The notes below the pieces were generated by a model. It saw only the letters and a list, made by a program, of their open reading frames with translations. It had not been told where the DNA came from and did not search any database. A program made the position numbers and the translations under genes. 13,748 nucleotides of DNA from the NCBI GenBank assembly GCA_910584205.1, contig CAJUAA010000059.1:1-13748 (forward strand), given 5' to 3'. Positions 6,720 through 13,717 of the stretch are shown piece after piece. This DNA comes from an uncultured Lachnospiraceae bacterium. Its GTDB lineage: Bacteria > Bacillota > Clostridia > Lachnospirales > Lachnospiraceae. Position 1 is the first letter of the stretch. Each line of letters begins with the position of its first letter.

Positions 6720-8489
6720 ATGAGTAAAGGCACGATTAAAAAAGTGGCGGGACCTCTGGTCATTGCTACCGGTATGCGCGATGCCAACATGTTTGATGTG
6801 GTACGTGTTAGTAAGCAGCGCCTGATCGGTGAGATCATCGAGATGCACGGGGATGAAGCTTCCATCCAGGTGTATGAGGAGACGGCCGGTCTTGGACCGG
6901 GCGAACCGGTGGAATCCACCGAGATGCCCCTGTCCGTGGAACTTGGACCGGGACTGATCACCAGCATCTATGATGGTATTCAGAGACCGCTGGACGATAT
7001 CATGAAAGTATCCGGCGGAAACAACTTAAAGCGCGGTGTGGAGGTTCCCTCCCTGAAGCGTGATCTGAAATGGAACTTTGTTCCGACTGCAAAGGCCGGC
7101 GATGCAGTGGAGGCCGGAGATATCATCGGTACCGTACAGGAGACCGCAGTGGTGGAGCAGCGGATCATGATTCCCTACGGCATCCAGGGTACGATCAAGG
7201 AGATCAAAGCCGGAGAATTTACCGTAGAAGATGTCATCGCAGTCGTTACAACTCCGGAAGGCGACAAAGACGTAACTCTGATGCAGAAGTGGCCGGTGCG
7301 TAAAGGCCGTCCCTACAAGGAGAAACTTCCGCCCAGCATGCCGCTGATCACCGGACAGCGCGTGGTTGACATGTTCTTCCCCATCGCAAAAGGCGGTGTG
7401 GCAGCCGTACCGGGACCCTTCGGAAGCGGCAAGACCGTCATCCAGCATCAGCTGGCGAAATGGGCAGAGGCAGACATCGTGGTCTACATCGGCTGCGGCG
7501 AGCGCGGAAACGAGATGACCGACGTTCTGAACGAGTTCCCCGAGTTGAAGGACCCGAAGACCGGAAAGTCTCTGATGGAGCGTACCGTTCTGATTGCCAA
7601 TACATCCGATATGCCGGTGGCAGCCCGTGAGGCATCCATCTATACCGGTATTACGATCGCGGAGTATTTCCGTGACATGGGATATTCTGTGGCGCTGATG
7701 GCAGACTCCACCTCCCGCTGGGCAGAGGCTCTGCGTGAGATGTCCGGACGTCTGGAGGAGATGCCGGGCGAGGAAGGTTATCCGGCATACCTGGGTTCCC
7801 GTCTGGCACAGTTCTATGAGCGTGCAGGCCATGTGATCAATCTTGGAAAAGACGGCAGAGAAGGCGCTCTGTCCGTAATCGGAGCCGTATCCCCGCCCGG
7901 CGGCGATACTTCCGAGCCGGTATCCCAGGCAACCCTTCGTATCGTCAAGGTGTTCTGGGGCCTGGATTCCGCTCTTGCATACAAGAGACATTTCCCGGCG
8001 ATCAACTGGCTGACCAGCTACTCCCTGTATCTGGACAATATCTCCGGATGGTTCGACAAGAACGTATCCGAAGAGTGGATGGCAGGACGCCAGTCCATGA
8101 TGTCCCTTCTGCAGGAAGAGGCAGAGCTGAATGAGATCGTGCAGATGGTCGGTATGGACGCGCTTTCCGCACCGGACCGTCTGAAGATGGAAGCGGCCCG
8201 CTCCATCCGTGAGGACTTCCTCCATCAGAACTCTTTCCATGAGGTGGATACCTACACCTCTCTGAAGAAGCAGCTTCTGATGATGAAACTGGTGCTGGCT
8301 TACTACGACCAGGCGATGGAGGCGTTGAAAAACGGCGCGGGCGTCAAAGGCCTGATCGATCTTCCGGTCCGCGAGCAGATCGGACGTTATAAATATGTAT
8401 TAGAGGACAATCTGGATGCAGAGTATGACAAGATTCTGAAAGAACTGGCATCCCAGATCAAGGACGCATGCGGAAAGGAGGACTTCTAA
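6720..8489 (+). CDS. ntpA: V-type ATPase catalytic subunit A
   Basis: A 589-residue catalytic subunit; three copies alternate with B in the head and hydrolyse or make ATP. The P-loop GPFGSGKT is at residues 232-239 (Lys238, Thr239) and the catalytic Glu is at 261 in GERGNE, the same numbering as Enterococcus hirae NtpA. The A-type bulge domain occupies about residues 115-190, and the segments MADSTSRWAEALREMSGR and SPPGGDTSEP are typical of the family. I start at ATG 6720, which gives the conserved N-terminus SKGTIKKVAGPLV. The in-frame ATG at 6693 lacks a ribosome binding site and would add nine residues. The site for 6720 is the weak GGGTGA at 6705-6710, unlike the strong sites elsewhere in the operon. 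The stop touches subunit B with no gap. Confidence 0.97.
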   Translation: MSKGTIKKVAGPLVIATGMRDANMFDVVRVSKQRLIGEIIEMHGDEASIQVYEETAGLGPGEPVESTEMPLSVELGPGLITSIYDGIQRPLDDIMKVSGGNNLKRGVEVPSLKRDLKWNFVPTAKAGDAVEAGDIIGTVQETAVVEQRIMIPYGIQGTIKEIKAGEFTVEDVIAVVTTPEGDKDVTLMQKWPVRKGRPYKEKLPPSMPLITGQRVVDMFFPIAKGGVAAVPGPFGSGKTVIQHQLAKWAEADIVVYIGCGERGNEMTDVLNEFPELKDPKTGKSLMERTVLIANTSDMPVAAREASIYTGITIAEYFRDMGYSVALMADSTSRWAEALREMSGRLEEMPGEEGYPAYLGSRLAQFYERAGHVINLGKDGREGALSVIGAVSPPGGDTSEPVSQATLRIVKVFWGLDSALAYKRHFPAINWLTSYSLYLDNISGWFDKNVSEEWMAGRQSMMSLLQEEAELNEIVQMVGMDALSAPDRLKMEAARSIREDFLHQNSFHEVDTYTSLKKQLLMMKLVLAYYDQAMEALKNGAGVKGLIDLPVREQIGRYKYVLEDNLDAEYDKILKELASQIKDACGKEDF

Positions 8490-9863
8490 ATGCCGAAAGA
8501 GTATAGAACCATACAGGAAGTAGCCGGACCGCTGATGCTGGTACAGGGCGTGGAAGGCGTTACCTACGACGAGCTGGGCGAGATCGAGCTGGCAAACGGC
8601 GAGATCCGCCGGTGCAAGGTGCTGGAGGTAAACGGAAGCGACGCTATGGTACAGCTTTATGAGAGTTCCACCGGTATCAACCTCTCCAACAGTAAAGTAC
8701 GTTTCCTGGGAAGAGGCGTGGAGTTGGGCGCATCCGAGGATATGCTGGGACGCGTCTTCGACGGTATGGGACGCCCCATCGACGGAGGCCCCGAGATCCT
8801 TCCGGACAAGAGAATGGATATCAACGGCCTGCCCATGAACCCGGCAGCCAGAAGTTACCCCAACGAGTTTATTCAGACCGGGGTGTCCGCCATCGACGGA
8901 CTGAACACCCTGGTCCGCGGTCAGAAGCTTCCGATCTTCTCCATGTCCGGTCTGCCCCATGCGCAGCTGGCGGCGCAGATCGCAAGGCAGGCGAAGGTCC
9001 GCGGAAAAGACGAGCGTTTCGCCGTGGTATTCGCAGCCATGGGTATTACCTTCGAGGAGTCCAACTTCTTCGTGGAGAGCTTCAAGGAGACCGGCGCCAT
9101 CGACCGTACCGTCCTCTTTGTCAACCTGGCAAACGACCCGGCCGTGGAACGTATCGCGACTCCCCGTATGGCACTGACCGCAGCCGAGTATCTGGCGTTT
9201 GAAAAAGACATGCACGTGCTGGTTATCCTGACGGATATCACCAACTATGCAGACGCGCTCCGTGAGATCTCCGCAGCGCGCAAAGAGGTTCCGGGACGCC
9301 GCGGATATCCGGGATACATGTACACCGACCTGGCTCAGTTATACGAGCGCGCAGGCCGTCAGAAAGGAAAGGAAGGCTCCATCACCATGCTTCCGATCCT
9401 GACCATGCCTGAGGACGACAAGACCCATCCGATCCCTGACCTGACAGGTTATATCACCGAGGGACAGGTGATCTTAAGCCGTGAGCTTTACCGCAAGGGC
9501 GTCAATCCGCCCATCGACGTGCTGCCGTCTCTGTCCCGTCTGAAAGATAAGGGTATCGGCGAGGGCAAGACCAGAGGCGACCATTCCAACACGCTGAACC
9601 AGCTGTTTGCCGCTTATGCCCGCGGAAAAGACGCGAAAGAGCTGATGACGATCCTTGGTGAGGCGGCGCTCTCCGACATGGACCTGATCTATGCGAAGTT
9701 TGCGGATGAGTTCGAGAAAGAGTACGTATCCCAGGGCTTCCAGGCAGACCGCGACATCGAGGAGACGTTGAACATCGGCTGGAAGCTGCTGTCCATCCTT
9801 CCCAGGTCCGAGCTGAAACGTATCGATGATAAATATCTGGATCTGTATTACGGAAAACAGTAA
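8490..9863 (+). CDS. ntpB: V-type ATPase regulatory subunit B
   Basis: A 457-residue non-catalytic partner of A. The place of the P-loop is taken by SMSGLPHAQL (about residues 151-160), with no Lys-Thr, as expected for B subunits that do not hydrolyse ATP. The arginine finger is present at Arg350 in LPSLSRL, the same position as in Enterococcus hirae NtpB. The N-terminal beta-barrel segment (about 1-75) and the closing helical domain are complete. The ATG follows the A stop directly, with AAAGGAGG at 8474-8481 inside the end of the A gene. This coupling fits the 3:3 ratio. It is followed by a 112-base gap holding structured RNA before subunit D. Confidence 0.97.
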   Translation: MPKEYRTIQEVAGPLMLVQGVEGVTYDELGEIELANGEIRRCKVLEVNGSDAMVQLYESSTGINLSNSKVRFLGRGVELGASEDMLGRVFDGMGRPIDGGPEILPDKRMDINGLPMNPAARSYPNEFIQTGVSAIDGLNTLVRGQKLPIFSMSGLPHAQLAAQIARQAKVRGKDERFAVVFAAMGITFEESNFFVESFKETGAIDRTVLFVNLANDPAVERIATPRMALTAAEYLAFEKDMHVLVILTDITNYADALREISAARKEVPGRRGYPGYMYTDLAQLYERAGRQKGKEGSITMLPILTMPEDDKTHPIPDLTGYITEGQVILSRELYRKGVNPPIDVLPSLSRLKDKGIGEGKTRGDHSNTLNQLFAAYARGKDAKELMTILGEAALSDMDLIYAKFADEFEKEYVSQGFQADRDIEETLNIGWKLLSILPRSELKRIDDKYLDLYYGKQ

Positions 9864-9872
9864 CCGGCAGAA

Positions 9873-9900
9873 CGGGTGCCTGCCATGGGCGGATGTTCCT
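9873..9900 (+). repeat. intergenic element copy 2 (downstream of ntpB, upstream of ntpD)
   Basis: Second copy of the 28-nt element at 6629-6656, with five transitions and no gaps. Here the hairpin is GCCTG / TGGGC around CCA (9878-9882 with 9886-9890), so one G-C has become G-U and pairing is kept. ACGGG at 9872-9876 can pair with TCCGT at 9908-9912, as the CGGG helix does in copy 1. Confidence 0.65.
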
Positions 9901-9910
9901 GTGAAGATCC

Positions 9911-9930
9911 GTCCGCGGCAGGCCGCGGAT
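9911..9930 (+). promoter_or_regulatory. strong GC hairpin between ntpB and ntpD
   Basis: CCGCGG at 9913-9918 pairs with CCGCGG at 9923-9928 around CAGG, extended by T9912-A9929 and G9911-T9930, giving 8 pairs. No T-run follows, so it is not an intrinsic terminator. It stands next to the second intergenic element. It could stop 3' decay of the ntpA-ntpB part of the mRNA or slow read-through to ntpD. Confidence 0.5.
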
Positions 9931-9975
9931 CGGCTGTATCAACGATAGTATCGGAACAGAAAAGGAGGGATCGGA

Positions 9976-10650
9976 TTGGCAGCTACGCAGGTGAACCCAA
10001 CCCGTATGGAGCTGACCCGCCAGAAGAAGAAGCTGGCGACGGCCAGAAAAGGCCACAAGCTCCTGAAGGATAAACGAGACGAGCTCATGCGGCAGTTCCT
10101 GGATCTGGTCCGGGAGAACATGGCGCTGCGGCAGAAGGTGGAGGCCGGCATCCAGGCGGCCAATAAGAATTTTGTCGTGGCAAAAGCCGGCATGTCCGAG
10201 GAGACGCTGCATACCGCTTTGATGGCGCCCAAGCAGGAGGTCTATCTGGAGACGGATAAGAAGAATGTCATGAGCGTGGATATCCCGGTCTTTGAATACA
10301 AGACCAGGACCGCGGATGAAAATGACATCTATTCCTACGGTTTCGCCTTTACTTCCAGCGATCTGGACGATGCGGTAAAGTCTCTGGCGGACGTTCTGCC
10401 TGAGATGCTTCGTCTGGCAGAGGTGGAGAAAGCGTGCCAGCTTATGGCGGCGGAGATCGAGAAGACCCGCCGGCGCGTGAACGCGCTGGAGCATGTCATC
10501 ATCCCGCAGGCGCAGGCGAATATCAAATACATCACGATGAAACTGGACGAGAACGAACGTTCGACCCAGATCCGTCTGATGAAAGTGAAAGACATGATGC
10601 TCGAAGATGCACATCATTATAAGGAGAAGCAGGCGGCGAAGGCGCAGTAA
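9976..10650 (+). CDS. ntpD: V-type ATPase subunit D (central rotor shaft)
   Basis: A 224-residue rotor shaft subunit consisting of two long antiparallel helices (about residues 8-75 and 135-205) with a short alpha/beta middle part. It turns inside A3B3 and joins subunits F and C. The start is TTG at 9976, 7 nt after AAAGGAGGG (9961-9969). The first ATG (10006) would remove the first ten residues and lies too far from this site. The N-terminal segment NPTRMELTRQKKKLATARKG is typical of the family. It is the last gene of the operon; a terminator hairpin begins 33 bases after the stop. Confidence 0.95.
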   Translation: MAATQVNPTRMELTRQKKKLATARKGHKLLKDKRDELMRQFLDLVRENMALRQKVEAGIQAANKNFVVAKAGMSEETLHTALMAPKQEVYLETDKKNVMSVDIPVFEYKTRTADENDIYSYGFAFTSSDLDDAVKSLADVLPEMLRLAEVEKACQLMAAEIEKTRRRVNALEHVIIPQAQANIKYITMKLDENERSTQIRLMKVKDMMLEDAHHYKEKQAAKAQ

Positions 10651-10683
10651 GTGCGGCCGGTAGCGCTCTGCGAGCAGGTATTG

Positions 10684-10729
10684 CCCTGTTCCGCATATGG
10701 ATAATCGTATGCGGAACAGGGATTTTTTT
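10684..10729 (+). terminator. intrinsic terminator of the V-ATPase operon
   Basis: A perfect 14-bp stem, 10684-10697 with 10708-10721, around a 10-nt loop, is followed by A and seven T (10723-10729). It is a textbook Rho-independent terminator and separates the ATPase operon from the kinase operon. Confidence 0.95.
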
Positions 10730-10738
10730 ACCGTATCC

Positions 10739-10767
10739 TTGAGTGTTATATGTGATTATGATAAAAT
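10739..10767 (+). promoter_or_regulatory. sigma-A promoter with extended -10 for the kinase-regulator-PIN operon
   Basis: -35 TTGAGT at 10739-10744, 17-bp spacer, TG at 10759-10760, -10 TAAAAT at 10762-10767. Transcription should start near 10774, about 42 nt before the kinase start. It begins 10 bases after the T-run of the preceding terminator, so the two operons are packed tightly but controlled apart. Confidence 0.75.
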
Positions 10768-10815
10768 AAGTAGAAAGATCGGGAGGTTTCCGTCTGAATT
10801 ACCTGGGAGGTATTT

Positions 10816-12564
10816 ATGGCAAGATTTATTTCAGATCAGGAAAAAAAATTTTCGAATAAAATTCAAGAGCTTCGATATGCAGGAAAAATTGATGAGGCGG
10901 TTCAGGAATGCGATGAGGCGTTGAAAATCTACGGCCAGTTTAATTTTTTTCATAAAATAAAGGGAGATCTTTTGTTTGTAAAGAAAGATTATGACGCAGC
11001 AATGGATTCTTATCTGAATTTTTTAGGCCGGATCAAGGAAGAACCCGAATATTTCACGAATTTTTCCAGATTTTTCTATAAGATGAACGGGGTCAGAAGG
11101 ATCAGGCACGAAGTATACGAAAGGCTTGCCGATATTGTAGCGCAGGATGAGTATATTTATATTCTGCGGAAAGGAATTTTAAAGCTGATCCTGGATACAT
11201 ATGAACTGCCGGAATATATGGAAGAAGCGGTCAGGAAAGGTCGGGGTCCGCTTTCCATAGAAGTGGTGAAAGCAGACTATACAGAGATGGAAAAACGGGG
11301 AAAATGCGAGGAGATTGTTTACCTCTGTAATGTAATAGACAGAGAATGCATAAAAAGCGGACATTCGGTCAATCAGTACCTGTTGAAGCGTCTGGAATTG
11401 AATCGTCTGTATGAACAGGCGCTGATATGGACAAAAAAAATACTTGGTTACAGCAGGGACTGGGTGGTGGTGAGAACATTGTTCCGTCTTTGCAGAGAAA
11501 GCAATGATTACAGCGAAGCTCAGAGCTACCTTCAGGGACATGATATTGTCAATGTAGAAGAATTTAATGTCCAGTACGAACTTGTCTTATATTTTGATGC
11601 CATGGGTGATGAGGAAAGCCGGAATAATGCGCTGGACTGCATTGAACGACTGTCAGAGAACCGGATGCCCATCTGCCGGACGCTGTTTAAATTTTATGTA
11701 AAATTTGATATGCTTGACCGGGCGCAGAATGTGCAGAAGAATATTACAAAGTTCAGCCAGAATGCAACAAGTAAAACAACTGCTCAGAGAGCAAGATCCG
11801 CCCAGAAAGAGACGCAGGACATCGTATGGGATCGTTTGAGAACGCTGGTCAGCGAACAGGAGCACAGCAGGCAGCTTTTAGCCATGTCGGAACTGATTAA
11901 AGGATTTTCGCATGAACTGGGGCAGCCGATTACCAATATACGGTATGCGATCCAGCTGTTTTATATGCGGAAAAGGAAAGAAAACGCGATCATTGAATCG
12001 GAAGAAGAGAAACTTCTGAACGGGATACTGAGTCAGACAGAACGGGTAGGAAAACTGTTGAATCGATTTTCCATGATTTTTTCAAGCAAGAGTGAAAAAA
12101 TGTATTTTAATGTGTATCGTGCGATCGATACAACATTTGATGAGATGAGTTCCAGATTGGAGAGTGAGGCAATCTCCTTTTCGGTAAATGGCGACAGGAA
12201 TGTGCAGATCTATGGGGAAGAACTTCAGTTCAGCCAGGTATTCTATAATCTGATTATCAATTCGATCTACGCCATTAAAAAAAGCGGTCATCAGGGAAAA
12301 ATTGATGTAATGATCCGGCAGATGGATGCGTATCTGGAAATTATTTTTACAGATAACGGGACAGGAATTCCTCTGGAGCGGCAGCGAAAGATCTTCGAAC
12401 CCTTTTACTCGACAAAGAAGAGAGAAACAGAGGAAGGCGGCGAAGGGCTGGGTCTGTTTATTGTCTGGAATATCCTGAAGCTGTTCAATGGAAGAATTTA
12501 TGTAAAAGAATCATATAAAGATGGAGCACAGTTTGTCATTGAGATTCATCGAGAGGAGGAGTAA
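10816..12564 (+). CDS. soluble sensor histidine kinase with N-terminal TPR-like helical repeats
   Basis: A 582-residue protein with no membrane segment or signal peptide. Residues from about 12 to 310 are helical and TPR-like; the clearest unit is AGKIDEAVQECDEALKIYG at 22-40, then KKDYDAAMDSYLNFL. A coiled-coil linker follows at about 325-360. The phospho-acceptor is probably His366 in SHELGQPITNIR, of the HExxQP type seen in HPK4-class kinases. The ATP-binding boxes are complete: N box with Asn478/Asn482 (YNLIINSIYAI), G1 DNGTGIP at 513-519, F box IFEPFYSTK at 526-534, G2 GEGLGLFI at 542-549. The start at ATG 10816 follows GGGAGG at 10805-10810. The response regulator begins 1 nt after the stop, so it is the likely partner. 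The signal, presumably a cytoplasmic protein or peptide bound by the repeats, is unknown. Confidence 0.88.
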   Translation: MARFISDQEKKFSNKIQELRYAGKIDEAVQECDEALKIYGQFNFFHKIKGDLLFVKKDYDAAMDSYLNFLGRIKEEPEYFTNFSRFFYKMNGVRRIRHEVYERLADIVAQDEYIYILRKGILKLILDTYELPEYMEEAVRKGRGPLSIEVVKADYTEMEKRGKCEEIVYLCNVIDRECIKSGHSVNQYLLKRLELNRLYEQALIWTKKILGYSRDWVVVRTLFRLCRESNDYSEAQSYLQGHDIVNVEEFNVQYELVLYFDAMGDEESRNNALDCIERLSENRMPICRTLFKFYVKFDMLDRAQNVQKNITKFSQNATSKTTAQRARSAQKETQDIVWDRLRTLVSEQEHSRQLLAMSELIKGFSHELGQPITNIRYAIQLFYMRKRKENAIIESEEEKLLNGILSQTERVGKLLNRFSMIFSSKSEKMYFNVYRAIDTTFDEMSSRLESEAISFSVNGDRNVQIYGEELQFSQVFYNLIINSIYAIKKSGHQGKIDVMIRQMDAYLEIIFTDNGTGIPLERQRKIFEPFYSTKKRETEEGGEGLGLFIVWNILKLFNGRIYVKESYKDGAQFVIEIHREEE

Positions 12565-12565
12565 C

Positions 12566-12985
12566 ATGTATCGAATATTGCTGGTGGAGGATAACAGGGA
12601 GACAGCAGAATTTGTCAAAGCTGCGTTGGAGCTGGAGGATATGGAGGTACAGATTGCCTGTGACGGAAAAGAAGGCCTGAATATGTTTCACAGGGAGTCG
12701 TATGACCTTATTCTGCTGGATCTTGAGATGCCAAGGATGAGCGGAGAAGAACTTCTGCGGGAGGTGCGCAGGGAAAACCCGTACATTGATATTATCGTGT
12801 ATACGAATTATGAACGGTTTGGAGACATCAAAAAGCTGGTCAATATGGGGATTAACGGATATGTCAATAAGGGTCCCAGTGCAGATCTGCAGGAACTGAT
12901 TGACATGATCAAAAGTAAACTTGAGCCTATGGATGAAGAGGAGATTTCATGTCTGATTCAGAATACAGAGGAACTCCATCTGTAA
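12566..12985 (+). CDS. single-domain (CheY-like) response regulator
   Basis: A 139-residue receiver domain with no DNA-binding or enzymatic output domain. The acidic pair Glu8-Asp9, the phospho-acceptor Asp52 (LILLDLEMP), Thr80 (IVYT) and Lys102 (VNKG) are all in place, so it should be phosphorylated by the upstream kinase. I start it at ATG 12566, 6 nt after AGGAGG (12554-12559); the frame is open further upstream (ATG 12521) but lies there inside the kinase gene. About 17 residues follow the receiver fold (from about 122), acidic and helical. With no output domain of its own, it must act by protein contact. The PIN gene 46 bases downstream is the obvious candidate target, but this is inference. 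Confidence 0.9.
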   Translation: MYRILLVEDNRETAEFVKAALELEDMEVQIACDGKEGLNMFHRESYDLILLDLEMPRMSGEELLREVRRENPYIDIIVYTNYERFGDIKKLVNMGINGYVNKGPSADLQELIDMIKSKLEPMDEEEISCLIQNTEELHL

Positions 12986-13031
12986 ATTAGAAGGACTATA
13001 TGAAGACAGGAAAGCAGAGGATGAACAGGAT

Positions 13032-13595
13032 ATGGCAAAATATTTACTGGATACAAATGCATATTTTGCGATTTTGAAATATATTGTGGAGGAAGAGCAT
13101 AATTCCGTCATGGAAGCGATTGTGAATAGTAAATGCTGTATATCGAAGCTGACGCAGATTGAAATCATATCGGTAATCGGACAATATGCAAGGGGAAAAA
13201 CAGGGCAGAGGCAGGTGTGCGACAGAATTCATGAGGAAACGGGAGAACCCTGTGGAAACATATATGTGACGCAGAAAAGGAGAAAATGGAGCAGGCAGAA
13301 AGTGCATGACTGGCTGAAGCTGGAAAATGAAATATCGGGCGGCGTGAATAAAAGGTTCCGGATCGAGGTACTTGACGTGAATGAGAAGGTGATAGAACAT
13401 GCGGAGCGTTTTATTCAGAATGCTTTGATACATAATTTCGGCTCCATGGACGCCATGATTCTGGGGACGGCCAGGGCCTATTCCTCTGAGAACGAGGAGA
13501 TGATTGTGGTAACGGCGGATAAAGCATTGAAAGCAGGAATGAGAAGAGTGGGATATCCGTTTGTATCTATAAATATAAACAGAAAAGTGTTTTGA
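13032..13595 (+). CDS. PIN-domain ribonuclease-like protein (VapC-like fold), no paired antitoxin
   Basis: A 187-residue protein with a PIN nuclease fold. The four acidic residues of the metal site are visible: Asp7 (LLDTNAYFA), Glu44 (LTQIEIIS), Asp140 (GSMDAMILGTA) and Asp163 (VTADKALK). Proteins of this fold cleave RNA in a Mg2+/Mn2+-dependent way, and many are VapC toxins. It is longer than the usual 130-140 residues because of an insert of basic character at about 70-110 (QKRRKWSRQKVHDWLK). The only usable start is ATG 13032, with a weak AGAGGA at 13016-13021 before it. No VapB-like gene adjoins it; the gene before it is the response regulator, 46 bases away and on the same transcript. 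An active nuclease is likely, and a toxin role is possible. Target and control are unknown. Confidence 0.82.
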   Translation: MAKYLLDTNAYFAILKYIVEEEHNSVMEAIVNSKCCISKLTQIEIISVIGQYARGKTGQRQVCDRIHEETGEPCGNIYVTQKRRKWSRQKVHDWLKLENEISGGVNKRFRIEVLDVNEKVIEHAERFIQNALIHNFGSMDAMILGTARAYSSENEEMIVVTADKALKAGMRRVGYPFVSININRKVF

Positions 13596-13620
13596 TGAGT
13601 TTGTTAAAAAAACAGCATAC

Positions 13621-13659
13621 AAGCTGCCGGAAGATCAAAAAACTTCCGACAGCTTTTTT
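13621..13659 (+). terminator. intrinsic terminator of the kinase-regulator-PIN operon
   Basis: A stem of 13 positions, 13621-13633 with 13643-13655, one C-A mismatch in the middle, around an A-rich 9-nt loop. The stem runs into six T (13654-13659). It lies 26 bases after the PIN stop. Confidence 0.88.
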
Positions 13660-13686
13660 ATATAACAGAAAGCAGTAAAGACAACG

Positions 13687-13717
13687 AAAATGTCGCAGAG
13701 GTTCATACTCCGCGACA
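13687..13717 (-). terminator. possible terminator for a minus-strand gene beyond the right edge
   Basis: TGTCGCAGAG at 13691-13700 pairs with CTCCGCGACA at 13708-13717 (one mismatch, 7-nt loop). Read on the minus strand it is followed by TTTT (13690-13687). No + strand T-run follows, so a convergent gene to the right is the simplest reading. Confidence 0.45.

Noticed and set aside
7026..8240. Minus-strand open frame of 404 codons inside ntpA
   Set aside because: Antisense shadow of the catalytic subunit; His/Cys/Leu-rich translation with no domain and no ribosome binding site logic.
10697..10924. 75-codon + strand frame starting inside the terminator
   Set aside because: Its start is in the terminator loop/stem, it spans the promoter of the next operon and then overlaps the kinase in another frame.
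12986..13031. VapB-type antitoxin gene before the PIN gene
   Set aside because: The gap is only 46 bases and the gene upstream is an unmistakable receiver domain, not a DNA-binding antitoxin.
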